NCBI GenBank assembly: GCA_014384555.1
Contig: JACNFR010000047.1
Coordinates: 1 to 59,149 of the forward strand
Source: Candidatus Nitrosopumilus sp.
Lineage (GTDB): Archaea > Thermoproteota > Nitrososphaeria > Nitrososphaerales > Nitrosopumilaceae
Length of the DNA stretch: 59,149 nucleotides
Direction of reading: 5' to 3'
The notes under the pieces are model-generated. The model had not been told where the DNA came from, did not search any database, and saw only the letters and a program-made list of their open reading frames with translations. A program made the position numbers and the translations under genes. Shown here piece after piece: positions 8,601 to 16,968 of this stretch. Every line of letters begins with the position of its first letter. Within the stretch, counting starts at the first letter, position 1.

Positions 8601-9266
8601 CTATTTCACCTTGGCGTATTCTAAAAGCTCTTTTCCATCAATTAATGGAATTCCATTTTGCTTTGCAAATTTTTCAGCCTTTTCCACAGACAATGCAGAA
8701 TAAGTTTCAGCATCCATCATTTCACATATAGCAGTTACAGGAGTCAAACCTGCAATCTGTGCTAAATAAACAGACATTTCTGTATGTCCCTGACGGGCAG
8801 CTAACAAACCTTTGGATGCAATCAATAATGGAACATGCCCTGGAGTTTTAAAAGATGATGCAAATTTTTTCTGTTTGTTTTCAACATTGCAGAGTTTTGC
8901 CATCTCATTAATTGTTAGTGACCTATCTTTATCAGTAATTCCGGTGTATGTCTGATAATGATTGATTGATAGTGAAAAAGTAGGGTGATCACCATAAGGT
9001 GCCAAGCCCATAATCATTTCTTTATTTGAGATAGAAGATTCTGAAAGAATTTCATGCATATATTGTAAATCTAAAGACTTTGCAAGATTGTTATCAATTG
9101 CAATACATAGTAATCCACCAGCATTTTGACGCATTCTTGCAACATGCTCAGGTGTTACAAATTCTGCAGCTACAACCATATCAATTTCATTTTCTCTTCC
9201 AGCAGAATCAAATAATAAAACAAATTCTCCACGCTTCAAAGATTGTAAAGCAGATTCAAGTGACAT
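8601..9266 (-). CDS. ribB: 3,4-dihydroxy-2-butanone 4-phosphate synthase
   Basis: 221-aa enzyme that makes the four-carbon unit of riboflavin from ribulose 5-phosphate. Visible motifs are GRENEIDMVVAAEF (acidic metal-site region), TPGHVPLL and RQGHTEMSV. It is monofunctional, without the GTP cyclohydrolase II domain of many bacterial fusions, matching the separate arfA here. A box A (TTTATAAT on the minus strand, 9288-9295) lies about 26 bases before the ATG. It is therefore probably leaderless and the first gene of ribB-ribH-arfA-amidohydrolase-arfC. Confidence 0.95.
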   Translation of the reverse strand: MSLESALQSLKRGEFVLLFDSAGRENEIDMVVAAEFVTPEHVARMRQNAGGLLCIAIDNNLAKSLDLQYMHEILSESSISNKEMIMGLAPYGDHPTFSLSINHYQTYTGITDKDRSLTINEMAKLCNVENKQKKFASSFKTPGHVPLLIASKGLLAARQGHTEMSVYLAQIAGLTPVTAICEMMDAETYSALSVEKAEKFAKQNGIPLIDGKELLEYAKVK

Positions 9267-9287
9267 ATGAAAAAACTCGTTAATCTA

Positions 9288-9342
9288 ATTATAAAGTTTA
9301 CTAAAAAACTGGTAATTACCACTAAATTTGTAGATAATTACC
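9288..9342 (-). promoter_or_regulatory. ribB promoter with paired GGTAATTACC-type sites
   Basis: Box A TTTATAAT (9288-9295) is spaced for a leaderless ribB start. Just upstream are a perfect 10-bp palindrome, GGTAATTACC (9311-9320), and a near copy, GATAATTACC (9333-9342). The sites are 22 bases apart, about two helical turns, in good position for an operator. RbkR is a known archaeal riboflavin regulator, but whether it exists here is not visible. Confidence 0.5.
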
Positions 9343-9343
9343 T

Positions 9344-9928
9344 TTATTTCAGAATATATTTTCCGAGGATGTCAGTTTCAATATTAACTTTATCGCCTAC
9401 TTTTTTGGTATGAAAATTTGTCACTTCAATAGTATGAGGAATTAATGATACTGATGCAAGAGAATTTTTGATATCAACCACAGTTAAACTAATTCCATCT
9501 ATTGCAATAGAACCTTTTTTCACAACGAATTTTGATAATTTTTTGGGAACTTCAAACCAAACTTGTACTTCTTTTGGTTTTTTTAGAATTTTTTTAATTA
9601 TTCCCACACCATCAACATGTCCTAAAACAAAATGACCTTCTAATCGATCACCTGCTTTTAAACTGCGTTCAATATTTACAATTCCTCCAACTTTTAGATT
9701 GCCAAGATCTGTTTTTTTGGTGGTTTCTTCAATCATTTCAAAAAGACAATTAGATTTTGAAAGTTTTGTTGCAGTTAGACAAACTCCATTTAGAGCAACA
9801 CTTTGCCCAATTTTTAATCCCTTTGCATGTTTTCCTAAATTTATTGACATTTCAATTGCACTTCTATTCTTAGTGTTTTTAGAAATTTTTTCTACCTTAC
9901 CAACTCCCTCAACTATTCCAGTAAACAT
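9344..9928 (-). CDS. ribE: Riboflavin synthase, bacterial (RibE, alpha-subunit) type
   Basis: Dismutates two lumazines into riboflavin. The start MFTGIVEG is the invariant N-terminus of the family. A box A (about 9951-9959) lies near 26 bases before it, so I chose the ATG at 9928 rather than one 15 bases upstream. The 194-aa protein shows the duplicated beta-barrel domains: GQSVALNGVCLTAT in the first, GSIAIDGISLTVVD in the second, and GHFVLGHVDGVG between them. This is the bacterial/eukaryotic enzyme, not the lumazine-synthase-like archaeal RibC. It has its own promoter and leads the riboflavin cluster. Confidence 0.95.
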   Translation of the reverse strand: MFTGIVEGVGKVEKISKNTKNRSAIEMSINLGKHAKGLKIGQSVALNGVCLTATKLSKSNCLFEMIEETTKKTDLGNLKVGGIVNIERSLKAGDRLEGHFVLGHVDGVGIIKKILKKPKEVQVWFEVPKKLSKFVVKKGSIAIDGISLTVVDIKNSLASVSLIPHTIEVTNFHTKKVGDKVNIETDILGKYILK

Positions 9929-9973
9929 TATGGATTCTATCATGTTTGTCTATAAAATTATTTAGATAATATG

Positions 9974-10675
9974 TTATTTGTTAGATTTTTCAAATTCATC
10001 TTGACAAAATTGATGAAATACGGAACATTTGTTTTCTTTGGCATCATTTTTGATTTTTTCCATGTCTTTGTTAAGAACACCTTGAGCAGCTAAAAATGCA
10101 TCATCAGATATCCCTAATTTTTCAAACAATCTAGATTTAGCAATGGGTAATTCTTTTAATTTTGAATCAATTGTTTGGGCCATGTCATAATAGATTATTG
10201 CGTCTTTGTATTTTCCAAGATGGCTTAAAGAAATTGCTTTATTCATTAGTGCAGTAATATCATTTGGATCTATAACTAGAGCTGTATCATAACATTCCAA
10301 AGCATCTTGATGACGATTTAATTCATTAAGTGACAAGCCCATGCTGTTTAGAGCCCAAATATCTTTTGAATCAACGGAAAGGATTTTTTGGCATAATTCT
10401 AGGACTTGATCATATTTTTTTAGATTTTCTAGGGCATAGATTTTATTTTTTAGTGCATAAGTATCTGAATTTTTAATTTCTAGAACCTTATTGCAATAAA
10501 CTATTGCCTCATCAAATTTTTTCAAATAAATTAAAGATAGTGAGATATTTTGTAAAGCAACCATATCATTTGGGATTTTTTCTAGTAAATTTTTACAATA
10601 TTCATACATCTCATCATATTTTTGAGCATTAAACATCCTGGTTATGACATTTGAAGGATCAAGAAGATCAACCAT
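9974..10675 (-). CDS. TPR repeat protein
   Basis: 233-aa protein built of at least five 34-residue tetratricopeptide repeats, for example AIVYCNKVLEIKNSDTYALK and ALECYDTALVIDPNDITALM, from about residue 20 to 185. A charged tail with Cys and His residues follows. TPRs are protein-docking modules and the partner is unknown. No signal peptide or membrane segment is seen. It lies 45 bases upstream of ribE on the same strand, but ribE has its own promoter. Confidence 0.85.
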   Translation of the reverse strand: MVDLLDPSNVITRMFNAQKYDEMYEYCKNLLEKIPNDMVALQNISLSLIYLKKFDEAIVYCNKVLEIKNSDTYALKNKIYALENLKKYDQVLELCQKILSVDSKDIWALNSMGLSLNELNRHQDALECYDTALVIDPNDITALMNKAISLSHLGKYKDAIIYYDMAQTIDSKLKELPIAKSRLFEKLGISDDAFLAAQGVLNKDMEKIKNDAKENKCSVFHQFCQDEFEKSNK

Positions 10676-10746
10676 TTTACTATAATCTATTAAAAATCCA
10701 TCATCTTTAATCTATTCTAAAAATAACAAATGAAAATAACGCAAAA

Positions 10747-10890
10747 TTATTTTAAAATTTTACGTAGTGATTCATTCAATACTTTAGAATAGCTATACGA
10801 TGATTGTTCTTGTTGAATCATTTTTGCTTGACGTAATCTTAATTTCTTATCAAGATCATCATCAATCATTATTGTTACACGTTTACTCAT
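10747..10890 (-). CDS. Small ribbon-helix-helix (CopG-like) DNA-binding protein
   Basis: 47-aa reading frame. It starts MSKRVTIMIDDDLDKKLRLR, the classic ribbon strand plus first helix of a CopG/Arc repressor. A second helix with SYSKVLNESLRKIL follows. This is the minimal length for a dimeric RHH regulator. It stands alone with short gaps on both sides and has no toxin gene next to it. Its target is unknown. Confidence 0.72.
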   Translation of the reverse strand: MSKRVTIMIDDDLDKKLRLRQAKMIQQEQSSYSYSKVLNESLRKILK

Positions 10891-10960
10891 TTCTAACAAT
10901 ATGAACATAGTAATTTTTCAATATAACATTATGTGAAAAGTTCCAATAATGGGAAATTAT

Positions 10961-11311
10961 TTAATTTTGAATCATGGAAATTACTTGGTCCATCTTGAAT
11001 GGTTTTTGGATCAAAGGAATATCAAGTTTTTCTATTTTTTCTTCAGTTGAAAAACTTCCATCAGCAGTTACTGCAATAATTCGTGCTTTGGGATTCATCT
11101 CATGAATTTTTTTGATGGCATAAAATCCACTACCATTTGGCATGTTTAGATCAATTAGTACAACATCAGGTTTAGTTTCTTTAAATAATTTTACAGCTGT
11201 AATTCCATCAAATCCATTACCGATCACTTTGATATCATTTTCTTCAAGAAATTCACTAAACAATCTAACTGTATCTTCATCATCATCAATTACTATTACT
11301 GATTTAGGCAT
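10961..11311 (-). CDS. Single-domain response regulator (CheY-like receiver)
   Basis: 116-aa receiver domain starting MPKSVIVIDDDEDTVRLF. The acidic pocket DDD, the phospho-acceptor Asp in VLIDLNMPNGSG, the Thr/Ala switch VTADGS and the conserved Lys in IQKPFK are all present. There is no output domain, so it would act by protein contact or as a phosphate relay. The reading frame could begin 45 bases earlier, but homology starts here. It is divergent from the 11369 gene and shares its AT-rich promoter region. No histidine kinase is in the window. Confidence 0.88.
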   Translation of the reverse strand: MPKSVIVIDDDEDTVRLFSEFLEENDIKVIGNGFDGITAVKLFKETKPDVVLIDLNMPNGSGFYAIKKIHEMNPKARIIAVTADGSFSTEEKIEKLDIPLIQKPFKMDQVISMIQN

Positions 11312-11368
11312 ATCTAGACATAATACATAGACCAGTGCTTTAATATTTTCCATCAATCAAAAAATATC

Positions 11369-11980
11369 ATGACTGGAATAGATAGAATGGTTGCAACCTC
11401 ATTATCATCTGAAATCAAAAAAAATCTGGATGCAGAAATTCTCAAAAAAGTTGAACGAGAATTATTTTTACAACATGGTATGTCAATAAAGCTGTCAATA
11501 GAGCATTTTGAAAAATTTTCAAGTGTTCTTAGAAAAAATTCTAACATAGATGTCAATAAATTTGAAAAAGAATGTATTGAAAAAATTCTTAAAATTAAGA
11601 AAAATGGTGAAAAATATTTAGTTACTATAATTGATTTAGATTTGAAAAATTTAATTTTAGAATTATTTGGTGAAATAGAATCAAGGAAAATAATTTCTTC
11701 TCTTTTAGAAAATGAATATATCATTCCTCAGATTCTTAAAGAATCAAAAATTCCTAAAACATCTGGATACAGAAAAATTGAAAATTTAATTCTTAATGGA
11801 TTATTTATTGAATCTGGTAAAGTTCTTAGTGAAAGTAAAAAAATATCCAAACTACAATGTATTTTTGAAAAAATAAAAATAGATATTAAAAAAGGAAAAA
11901 TTACTGTTAGTGGAATTATTGATAAAAAAATGTTTGAAAAGAGCACAAGTATGAAATCTACTTTAGAAGTACTAGAATAG
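11369..11980 (+). CDS. Winged-helix transcription regulator-like protein
   Basis: 203-aa protein with no firm family call. Residues about 105-150 (LLENEYIIPQILKESKIPKT, then SGYRKIENLILNGLFIESG) read as a winged helix-turn-helix. The N-terminal part is helical and the C-terminal 40 residues are lysine-rich beta. The box A TTTAATAT (about 11339-11346) is 26 bases before the ATG, indicating a leaderless start. It is divergent from the response regulator, so the pair may form a regulatory unit. Confidence 0.68.
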   Translation: MTGIDRMVATSLSSEIKKNLDAEILKKVERELFLQHGMSIKLSIEHFEKFSSVLRKNSNIDVNKFEKECIEKILKIKKNGEKYLVTIIDLDLKNLILELFGEIESRKIISSLLENEYIIPQILKESKIPKTSGYRKIENLILNGLFIESGKVLSESKKISKLQCIFEKIKIDIKKGKITVSGIIDKKMFEKSTSMKSTLEVLE

Positions 11981-11999
11981 ATAAAATTTATGAAAAATA

Positions 12000-12854
12000 T
12001 TACTTGACAAGTTCTAAAAGCGCTTTAGCCTGTTTGAAATGTACCTCATCTATCATTTTTCCATCAACTGTGGTGGCACCCTTTCCTTTCTTTGTAGATT
12101 CAAGATAAATTTTGCATACTTTTTCAGCCCACAATATTTCATTTTTGTTTGGATGAAACAATTTGTGTACAACAGAAATTTGATCAGGATGTATGATACT
12201 TTTCCCAGTATAGCCTAGGCTTTTTCCCAATTTACAGTCTTTTTCTAACCCTCTAGAATCTTTAAGATCTTGCCAGATTGAATCAAACACAGCTACGCCT
12301 GCTGCATGTGCATCAACAGGTATTTTTCTTCTAGAATATTTTTCTCCTTCAGAATCTTTTGTATATTCTACTCCTAAATCATTTAAGAGATCAAAAACGC
12401 CAAAAACTACAGCAGAGACCCTTTTTCCAAAAGATGCAATGTTATAGGTATTCACTACTCCTTCTGTAGATTCAATTGATGGGATAATTTGAATTGGTTT
12501 TAGTTTTTTAGTTTTTTCTAAACTAGATAGAATTTTTTCAATTTTTTTCATTTCTTTAATATTATTTACTTTAGGGATCACAATTCCATCAATTCCTTTT
12601 TGGACAATTTCTTTAAGGTCAGACGGAATTTTTCCAGAACTTGGAGAATTTGTCCTAACAAAAATTGAAGATTTGTATAATTTTCTAGAGTTTAGTGCAG
12701 ATTTGATTAATTTTCGTGCCTTTACTTTTTCATTATCAGGAACGGAATCTTCTAAATCAAAACAAACAATATCAGCTTGGAGGCTTTTTGCTTTTTCTAA
12801 GAATCTGGAATTATTTCCAGGAACAAAAATTAGGCTTCGAAAAAGCTGAGTCAT
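12000..12854 (-). CDS. CitE-like HpcH/HpaI aldolase family lyase
   Basis: 284-aa TIM-barrel lyase related to the citrate lyase beta subunit and malyl-CoA or citramalyl-CoA lyases. Family motifs are RSLIFVPGNNSRFLEKA, VCFDLEDSVPDNEK (metal-binding acidic pair), FVRTNSPSSGK, IIPSIESTEGV and GYTGKSIIHPDQI. No citrate lyase alpha or gamma gene is nearby, so it is probably not part of a citrate lyase complex. It lies 7 bases after the MDR reductase gene, suggesting a joint acyl-CoA role. Confidence 0.87.
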   Translation of the reverse strand: MTQLFRSLIFVPGNNSRFLEKAKSLQADIVCFDLEDSVPDNEKVKARKLIKSALNSRKLYKSSIFVRTNSPSSGKIPSDLKEIVQKGIDGIVIPKVNNIKEMKKIEKILSSLEKTKKLKPIQIIPSIESTEGVVNTYNIASFGKRVSAVVFGVFDLLNDLGVEYTKDSEGEKYSRRKIPVDAHAAGVAVFDSIWQDLKDSRGLEKDCKLGKSLGYTGKSIIHPDQISVVHKLFHPNKNEILWAEKVCKIYLESTKKGKGATTVDGKMIDEVHFKQAKALLELVK

Positions 12855-12861
12855 TAAATGA

Positions 12862-13941
12862 CTAAACGCCCTCGGGCTTCATTAAGATTTTTCCGAACAT
12901 TCCTTTTCCGGTTAACATCTTTGTGTGAGCCTCGGCTGCTTGTTCAAATGTATATGTTGAATCAATTGCAGCTTTGATTTTTCCTTGACCCATCCAGTAA
13001 AGGGCTTGATCAAGTTCGGCTTTAGTTCCTTGTGTTGAACCCAAGATATTAGTTCCTTTAAAGAACACATGTCTAAGATCGGTTTTTGCGTTGTAACCAG
13101 TGGTTGCTCCACATGATACAAGGGTTGCACCATACTTCAGTAATTGTAGTTGCTGATTCCAGTGTGTTTCACCAATGTGATCAAATGATAAATCAATTCC
13201 TGGGGCTTCGCCTTTTCTCTTTGCAATTTCTTTTGAAATCTTAAAGACTTCTTTGCTCCAATCTTCTTTTCTATGATCTACTGCAAAATCGGCCCCAAGT
13301 TCTAGGCATTTGTCTAGTTTGTCAGGACTTGCAGTTGCAATTACATCACAATTGTATAATTTTGCAATTTGAATTCCAAAGCTTCCAACTCCAGAACCAC
13401 CACCCATAATCAAGACAGTTTGTCCAGGAGTAATCTTGGCTCTGCCAACTAGCATGTGCCATGAAGTTAGAATTGTCATTGATGCAGCAGCTGCTTCATC
13501 ATATGAAACTCCTTCAGGAATTTTTGAAACGTTTACTTCAGGAAGATGAGTTACTTCTTGGAATGCTCCCCAAGTTGGACCAGTTTGGAATCCCCAAATG
13601 GTTCTCTTAATACAATCAAATTCTCGACCGTCAGTACATGCTTTACAAACTCTACAAGACATGTTAGAGTGAGATACTACTCTATCACCAACTTGAATAT
13701 TTTTAACATCCTCACCAACTGCGATAACATCACCTGCAGCATCAGAACCTGATACGTGTGGTAATGGAACTGGAACTGGAACTCCACGCATTCCCCAAAT
13801 ATCATTATAATTCAGAGCGGCAGATTTCACTGAGAAAACTACTTCGTCTGATTTTGGTTTTGGGTCATCTATATCCTGGACTTTAAGGATTTTAGCATAA
13901 TTATCATCTGGTGCGTATTCATTGTATACAACGGCTTTCAT
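12862..13941 (-). CDS. Zinc-containing MDR-family reductase (acryloyl-CoA/crotonyl-CoA reductase-like)
   Basis: 359-aa medium-chain dehydrogenase/reductase. The structural zinc site is complete (Cys96, Cys99, Cys102, Cys110). The catalytic-zinc Cys is replaced in LNYNDIWGMRG (around 43-51), as in quinone and enoyl-CoA reductases. The Rossmann motif is GGGSGVGSFGIQ near 180. The NYND pattern is like crotonyl-CoA carboxylase/reductase and archaeal acryloyl-CoA reductases. It is a reasonable candidate for the enoyl reduction step of the 3-hydroxypropionate part of carbon fixation, which is inference. It forms a unit with the CitE-like lyase. Confidence 0.85.
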   Translation of the reverse strand: MKAVVYNEYAPDDNYAKILKVQDIDDPKPKSDEVVFSVKSAALNYNDIWGMRGVPVPVPLPHVSGSDAAGDVIAVGEDVKNIQVGDRVVSHSNMSCRVCKACTDGREFDCIKRTIWGFQTGPTWGAFQEVTHLPEVNVSKIPEGVSYDEAAAASMTILTSWHMLVGRAKITPGQTVLIMGGGSGVGSFGIQIAKLYNCDVIATASPDKLDKCLELGADFAVDHRKEDWSKEVFKISKEIAKRKGEAPGIDLSFDHIGETHWNQQLQLLKYGATLVSCGATTGYNAKTDLRHVFFKGTNILGSTQGTKAELDQALYWMGQGKIKAAIDSTYTFEQAAEAHTKMLTGKGMFGKILMKPEGV

Positions 13942-13982
13942 GTATGAATAGAATTTCTTTCTAAATTTATATTTTTTCTGTA

Positions 13983-14264
13983 TTATACTCGATTTATCTT
14001 AAAATCTCGTTTTGGTTGCTGTGCTGATAGCAAAATTTGTTTTAATTGCTCATCAGTGAGTCGACCAGGGAGTTTTCCTTGAGTCGCCATACCGATCAGA
14101 TATTGTTCAACCATATCTGATAATTCAGGTTTTACCATTTTGATATTATTTAGTCTCATTCGGGCTTCAGGAGTTAGGACTTGCTTTAGAATTTGCTCTT
14201 TTTGTGCAGCTAATTCATGATTAGTATTATCGATAGGTGGTTCATTGGATTCTGGAAAACTCAT
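13983..14264 (-). CDS. PDCD5-like DNA-binding protein
   Basis: 93-aa helical protein of the archaeal/eukaryotic PDCD5 (TFAR19) family. Diagnostic segments are QILKQVLTPEARMRLNNIKM and VEQYLIGMATQGKLPGRLTD, then EQLKQIL. Archaeal members bind DNA and may have a chaperone-like role. It follows rps19e by 7 bases, a classic archaeal gene pair. Confidence 0.92.
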   Translation of the reverse strand: MSFPESNEPPIDNTNHELAAQKEQILKQVLTPEARMRLNNIKMVKPELSDMVEQYLIGMATQGKLPGRLTDEQLKQILLSAQQPKRDFKINRV

Positions 14265-14271
14265 TTTGAAT

Positions 14272-14724
14272 CTAAGAGTATATCTTCAATTGTGGAGTTT
14301 CAACGATTAGTTCTTTAAGAATTTCAGTTGATAGTCTGTCAAGTTTTTGCATTCCTTGTTTAGAAATTTTACGTCCTTTCTTCTCTACTTTTTCTACGTA
14401 TCCAAGTTTTTCTAAACCTTGAATTGCATTACGAATAATTTTACCGCCAGCATCTTTATGATGAGCAGCTCCATATCCAGATGGTTTACCGCCACCATAA
14501 TCATTTCTTAAAGCATTAATTCCAATAGGACCATTAAGGTAAATTTTTCTCATAATTGAAGCGCATCTTGTATGCCACCATTCTCTATCTTGAGGAGGTT
14601 TATCTGCATGAGCACCAGTTTTGACAAAGGGTATCCAAGAAGGTGCAGGAATATCTTCACTCTTTAGTGCTGTAGATAGTCTTTCTATCAATACATCTGC
14701 TGGTACATCGTATACCTTAGCCAT
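14272..14724 (-). CDS. rps19e: 30S ribosomal protein S19e
   Basis: 150-aa archaeal/eukaryotic small-subunit protein. Signature stretches are VYDVPADVLIERLSTALK, DREWWHTRCASIMRKIYLNG, GINALRNDYGGGKPSGYGAA and ALEKLGYVEKVEKKGRKISK. Length and order are normal. It heads a two-gene unit with PDCD5. Confidence 0.96.
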   Translation of the reverse strand: MAKVYDVPADVLIERLSTALKSEDIPAPSWIPFVKTGAHADKPPQDREWWHTRCASIMRKIYLNGPIGINALRNDYGGGKPSGYGAAHHKDAGGKIIRNAIQGLEKLGYVEKVEKKGRKISKQGMQKLDRLSTEILKELIVETPQLKIYS

Positions 14725-14922
14725 AAATTCAAAAACTCGATAATCGTCTTATAAATCATTGAGATATTGAGTTTGGTTTGTTCAATATAATTAAGCACAA
14801 ATTCTTAGATCGGTGATAAATTTTCTCAATTTTGATTTAAAAAACACAAAGAAATTATTCATACAAATTATCAGTATTATCTAAATATTATTTTAGAAAA
14901 CTCAATTCAATTAGAATTGTCA

Positions 14923-14944
14923 CCAGGCAATAATTAATTGCTGG
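14923..14944. terminator. Imperfect inverted repeat downstream of the 14967 gene
   Basis: CCAGGCAAT and ATTGCTGG flank a short A/T loop with one bulged base. The element lies just past the stop of the minus-strand exported-protein gene and about 200 bases before rps19e. It could be a transcript-end hairpin. The rest of the 14725-14966 gap is AT-rich promoter-like sequence, and I see no gene in it. Confidence 0.35.
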
Positions 14945-14966
14945 TCTTAAATTCTAATTTTAAATT

Positions 14967-16574
14967 TTAATTGATTACTCCTTGACTAATTAAAAATTCT
15001 ATTCCTTTAACAAAATCACTTTCAGAAATCAAGTCATCTGCCCACCATCCAGCATTATTTTTTATCCAGGATGGAATTTCTTGAGAATCTGTTGATTTGG
15101 ATTCCATGACTGGAATATTGATAATATTTTCATTGATCAGAAACTCAATGGATTGAATAAATTCTTGATCACCAACAATTCCATCTGCCCACCATCCAGC
15201 ATTATTTTTTATCCAGGATGGAACAATTTCAGTTTTGTTTTCTTTAATCATGTCAAAATTAAGACTAAAGTCAGATTTTGAAGTGAAATATTTTTCAAAA
15301 TTATTAGAATCATGGCCAATTAAAATTATTTTTAATTGATATTGTCCAGCAACAGAAACTTCAACAGATTCTTGATAAATTCCATGAGGAGTTAAAATGC
15401 CAAGATAAGTATCAGAAATTCCTATATTTGACCAAATCTCTTTTCCAGAGGAATCAGTAATACTATATGCAAACAAAATATCTTTTGCAGGTTTATTATT
15501 TACATCAAAGAAAGAAAACGTGAGTGGGATTTTTTCACCTGTTTTTAATTTAGAATCCCAGGATACTTTTGCATTAATACCATTTTCAAATATAAAATCA
15601 AGTTCATTGAGATCAATTTGTACACCAGGTAAAATTTCTATTTTAATTTGATTATTGTCATTTTTGAAATTTATTTGATTTTTAATTTCTAAAAATTCTT
15701 CATTGGGAATATTTATTCTAACAATATTTTGATCTGGATTTGAAATTTCAAAATCAAAATAATTGTCTTTAATTTGTATACCTTCTACAAAAACATCAAC
15801 GTCATACCCTTGCTTGAAATGTGGGAAATCCTTTTGTAATAACACTATTTGATTTATACTAGAATCATGATGATGCTCACTGAAATCATGGAAGATTTCA
15901 TATGAAATTTTATTTGTTGATTCATCATAATTGAAATTTGAAATTTCGTCGTTGTGGGATTTTATTGATATTGGAAATTCCTGGGCGTTTGCAATCGTGA
16001 TTGGAAACGTGTATTTTTCTGGAAGATGTAAGAAAGTTTCAAACAATAGATCTTTTGCGGTCATTGTCTTTGGATTTGTTGCCCCTACAATGGAAACTTG
16101 GATGTTATATTGTCCACTTTTATCAAAAACAGGGCCCTGGATTACAGGTAATGAATTGCCTCGGGCATAATATGCTCCAGCTATGGCATGTTTTTCACCA
16201 TAATATTTGGTACATTTCCATAGATTTTCATCATAACATACTGATGTAGGTTTAATTTCTAAATCTAATTTGCCATCATCATCAAAAAAGTATTCATTAG
16301 CAACTAGAGTACCTTCATGAAAAATCTGAACTCGATATGTAACACTTTGGATATTTTTATTGGTCTCACTATCAAAAAATCTAATTGACAAATTGGCACT
16401 TTTAGAATCCCCATAAACGAAATCTTCTGGAGTAAGAATTGTGGTCAGAGCTACTCTCAATCCATCAAAATCTATTGGCGGTGCAAGAGCCCCGGAGTGA
16501 TGTTGTGCATAGGCAGGAGTTATTGAAATTGTTACCAAGCCTACTAGAATTAACAAAATGATCTTTGAAATCAC
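14967..16574 (-). CDS. Exported protein with two C-terminal [11 protein letters not shown] modules
   Basis: 535-aa protein with a signal peptide (to about residue 23, ITPAYAQHHSG), beta-rich body and two C-terminal modules (about 448-486 and 498-535). Each module reads [13 protein letters not shown] plus a helical FIQSIEFLI-type tail. The mature N-terminus (HHSGALAPPIDFDGLRVAL) and mid-region 'isNFnYDes' match three other proteins in this window, so it belongs to one paralogous family. A 42-bp stretch is identical in both modules. The body is probably Ig-like and extracellular. Function is unknown; surface attachment of the modules is a guess. Confidence 0.82.
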   Translation of the reverse strand: MISKIILLILVGLVTISITPAYAQHHSGALAPPIDFDGLRVALTTILTPEDFVYGDSKSANLSIRFFDSETNKNIQSVTYRVQIFHEGTLVANEYFFDDDGKLDLEIKPTSVCYDENLWKCTKYYGEKHAIAGAYYARGNSLPVIQGPVFDKSGQYNIQVSIVGATNPKTMTAKDLLFETFLHLPEKYTFPITIANAQEFPISIKSHNDEISNFNYDESTNKISYEIFHDFSEHHHDSSINQIVLLQKDFPHFKQGYDVDVFVEGIQIKDNYFDFEISNPDQNIVRINIPNEEFLEIKNQINFKNDNNQIKIEILPGVQIDLNELDFIFENGINAKVSWDSKLKTGEKIPLTFSFFDVNNKPAKDILFAYSITDSSGKEIWSNIGISDTYLGILTPHGIYQESVEVSVAGQYQLKIILIGHDSNNFEKYFTSKSDFSLNFDMIKENKTEIVPSWIKNNAGWWADGIVGDQEFIQSIEFLINENIINIPVMESKSTDSQEIPSWIKNNAGWWADDLISESDFVKGIEFLISQGVIN

Positions 16575-16614
16575 AATTGTAGATAATTTCAGGTTGTTAA
16601 AATATAATTGTTAA

Positions 16615-16917
16615 TCATTGAGATATAATTTTGCGATAAGTATGCCCACACAAGTTACAAGAAATTCTGATCGACTTGACAGATGCTCTTCCTAAACGGA
16701 TTCTAGAATTTATCCCAGGTGCCATAAAGGATTTGCATTTTTTACAAAAAACCATTCTCAGATAATATGGCATTCGGATTTTGTGTCGGGTGCTAATTCT
16801 TCTAGCAATAGCAGCTTGTCTCTGAGAAAGTACAGGATTTGTCTTTGCATTAATAATTGCATTTTCAATAAGAATCTCCATTCTTTCCATTGCAATTTTT
16901 TTTGCTCCAAGTTTCAC
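16615..16917 (-). CDS. rnp4: RNase P protein component 4 (Rpp21/Rpr2)
   Basis: Zinc-ribbon subunit of archaeal RNase P, which trims tRNA 5' ends. The core has RISTRHKIRMPYYLRMVFCK, paired CxxC (FCKKCKSFM; CNLCGHTYR) and basic residues between. A longer frame reaches 16998 but would overlap the tRNA gene. The GTG at 16917 gives the expected archaeal N-terminus (KLGAKKIAMERMEIL), with AGGA six bases upstream, so I use that start (100 aa). It lies about 50 bases downstream of tRNA-Gly on the same strand. Confidence 0.9.
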   Translation of the reverse strand: MKLGAKKIAMERMEILIENAIINAKTNPVLSQRQAAIARRISTRHKIRMPYYLRMVFCKKCKSFMAPGINSRIRLGRASVKSIRISCNLCGHTYRKIISQ

Positions 16918-16968
16918 AATAATTCCTAAAACTACACCTAAAAATTGGTTCTTATAATAATTGAAAAA

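Noticed and set aside
12912-13133. 73-aa minus-strand frame inside the MDR reductase
   Set aside because: Shadow frame within a well-supported gene, with no motif of its own.
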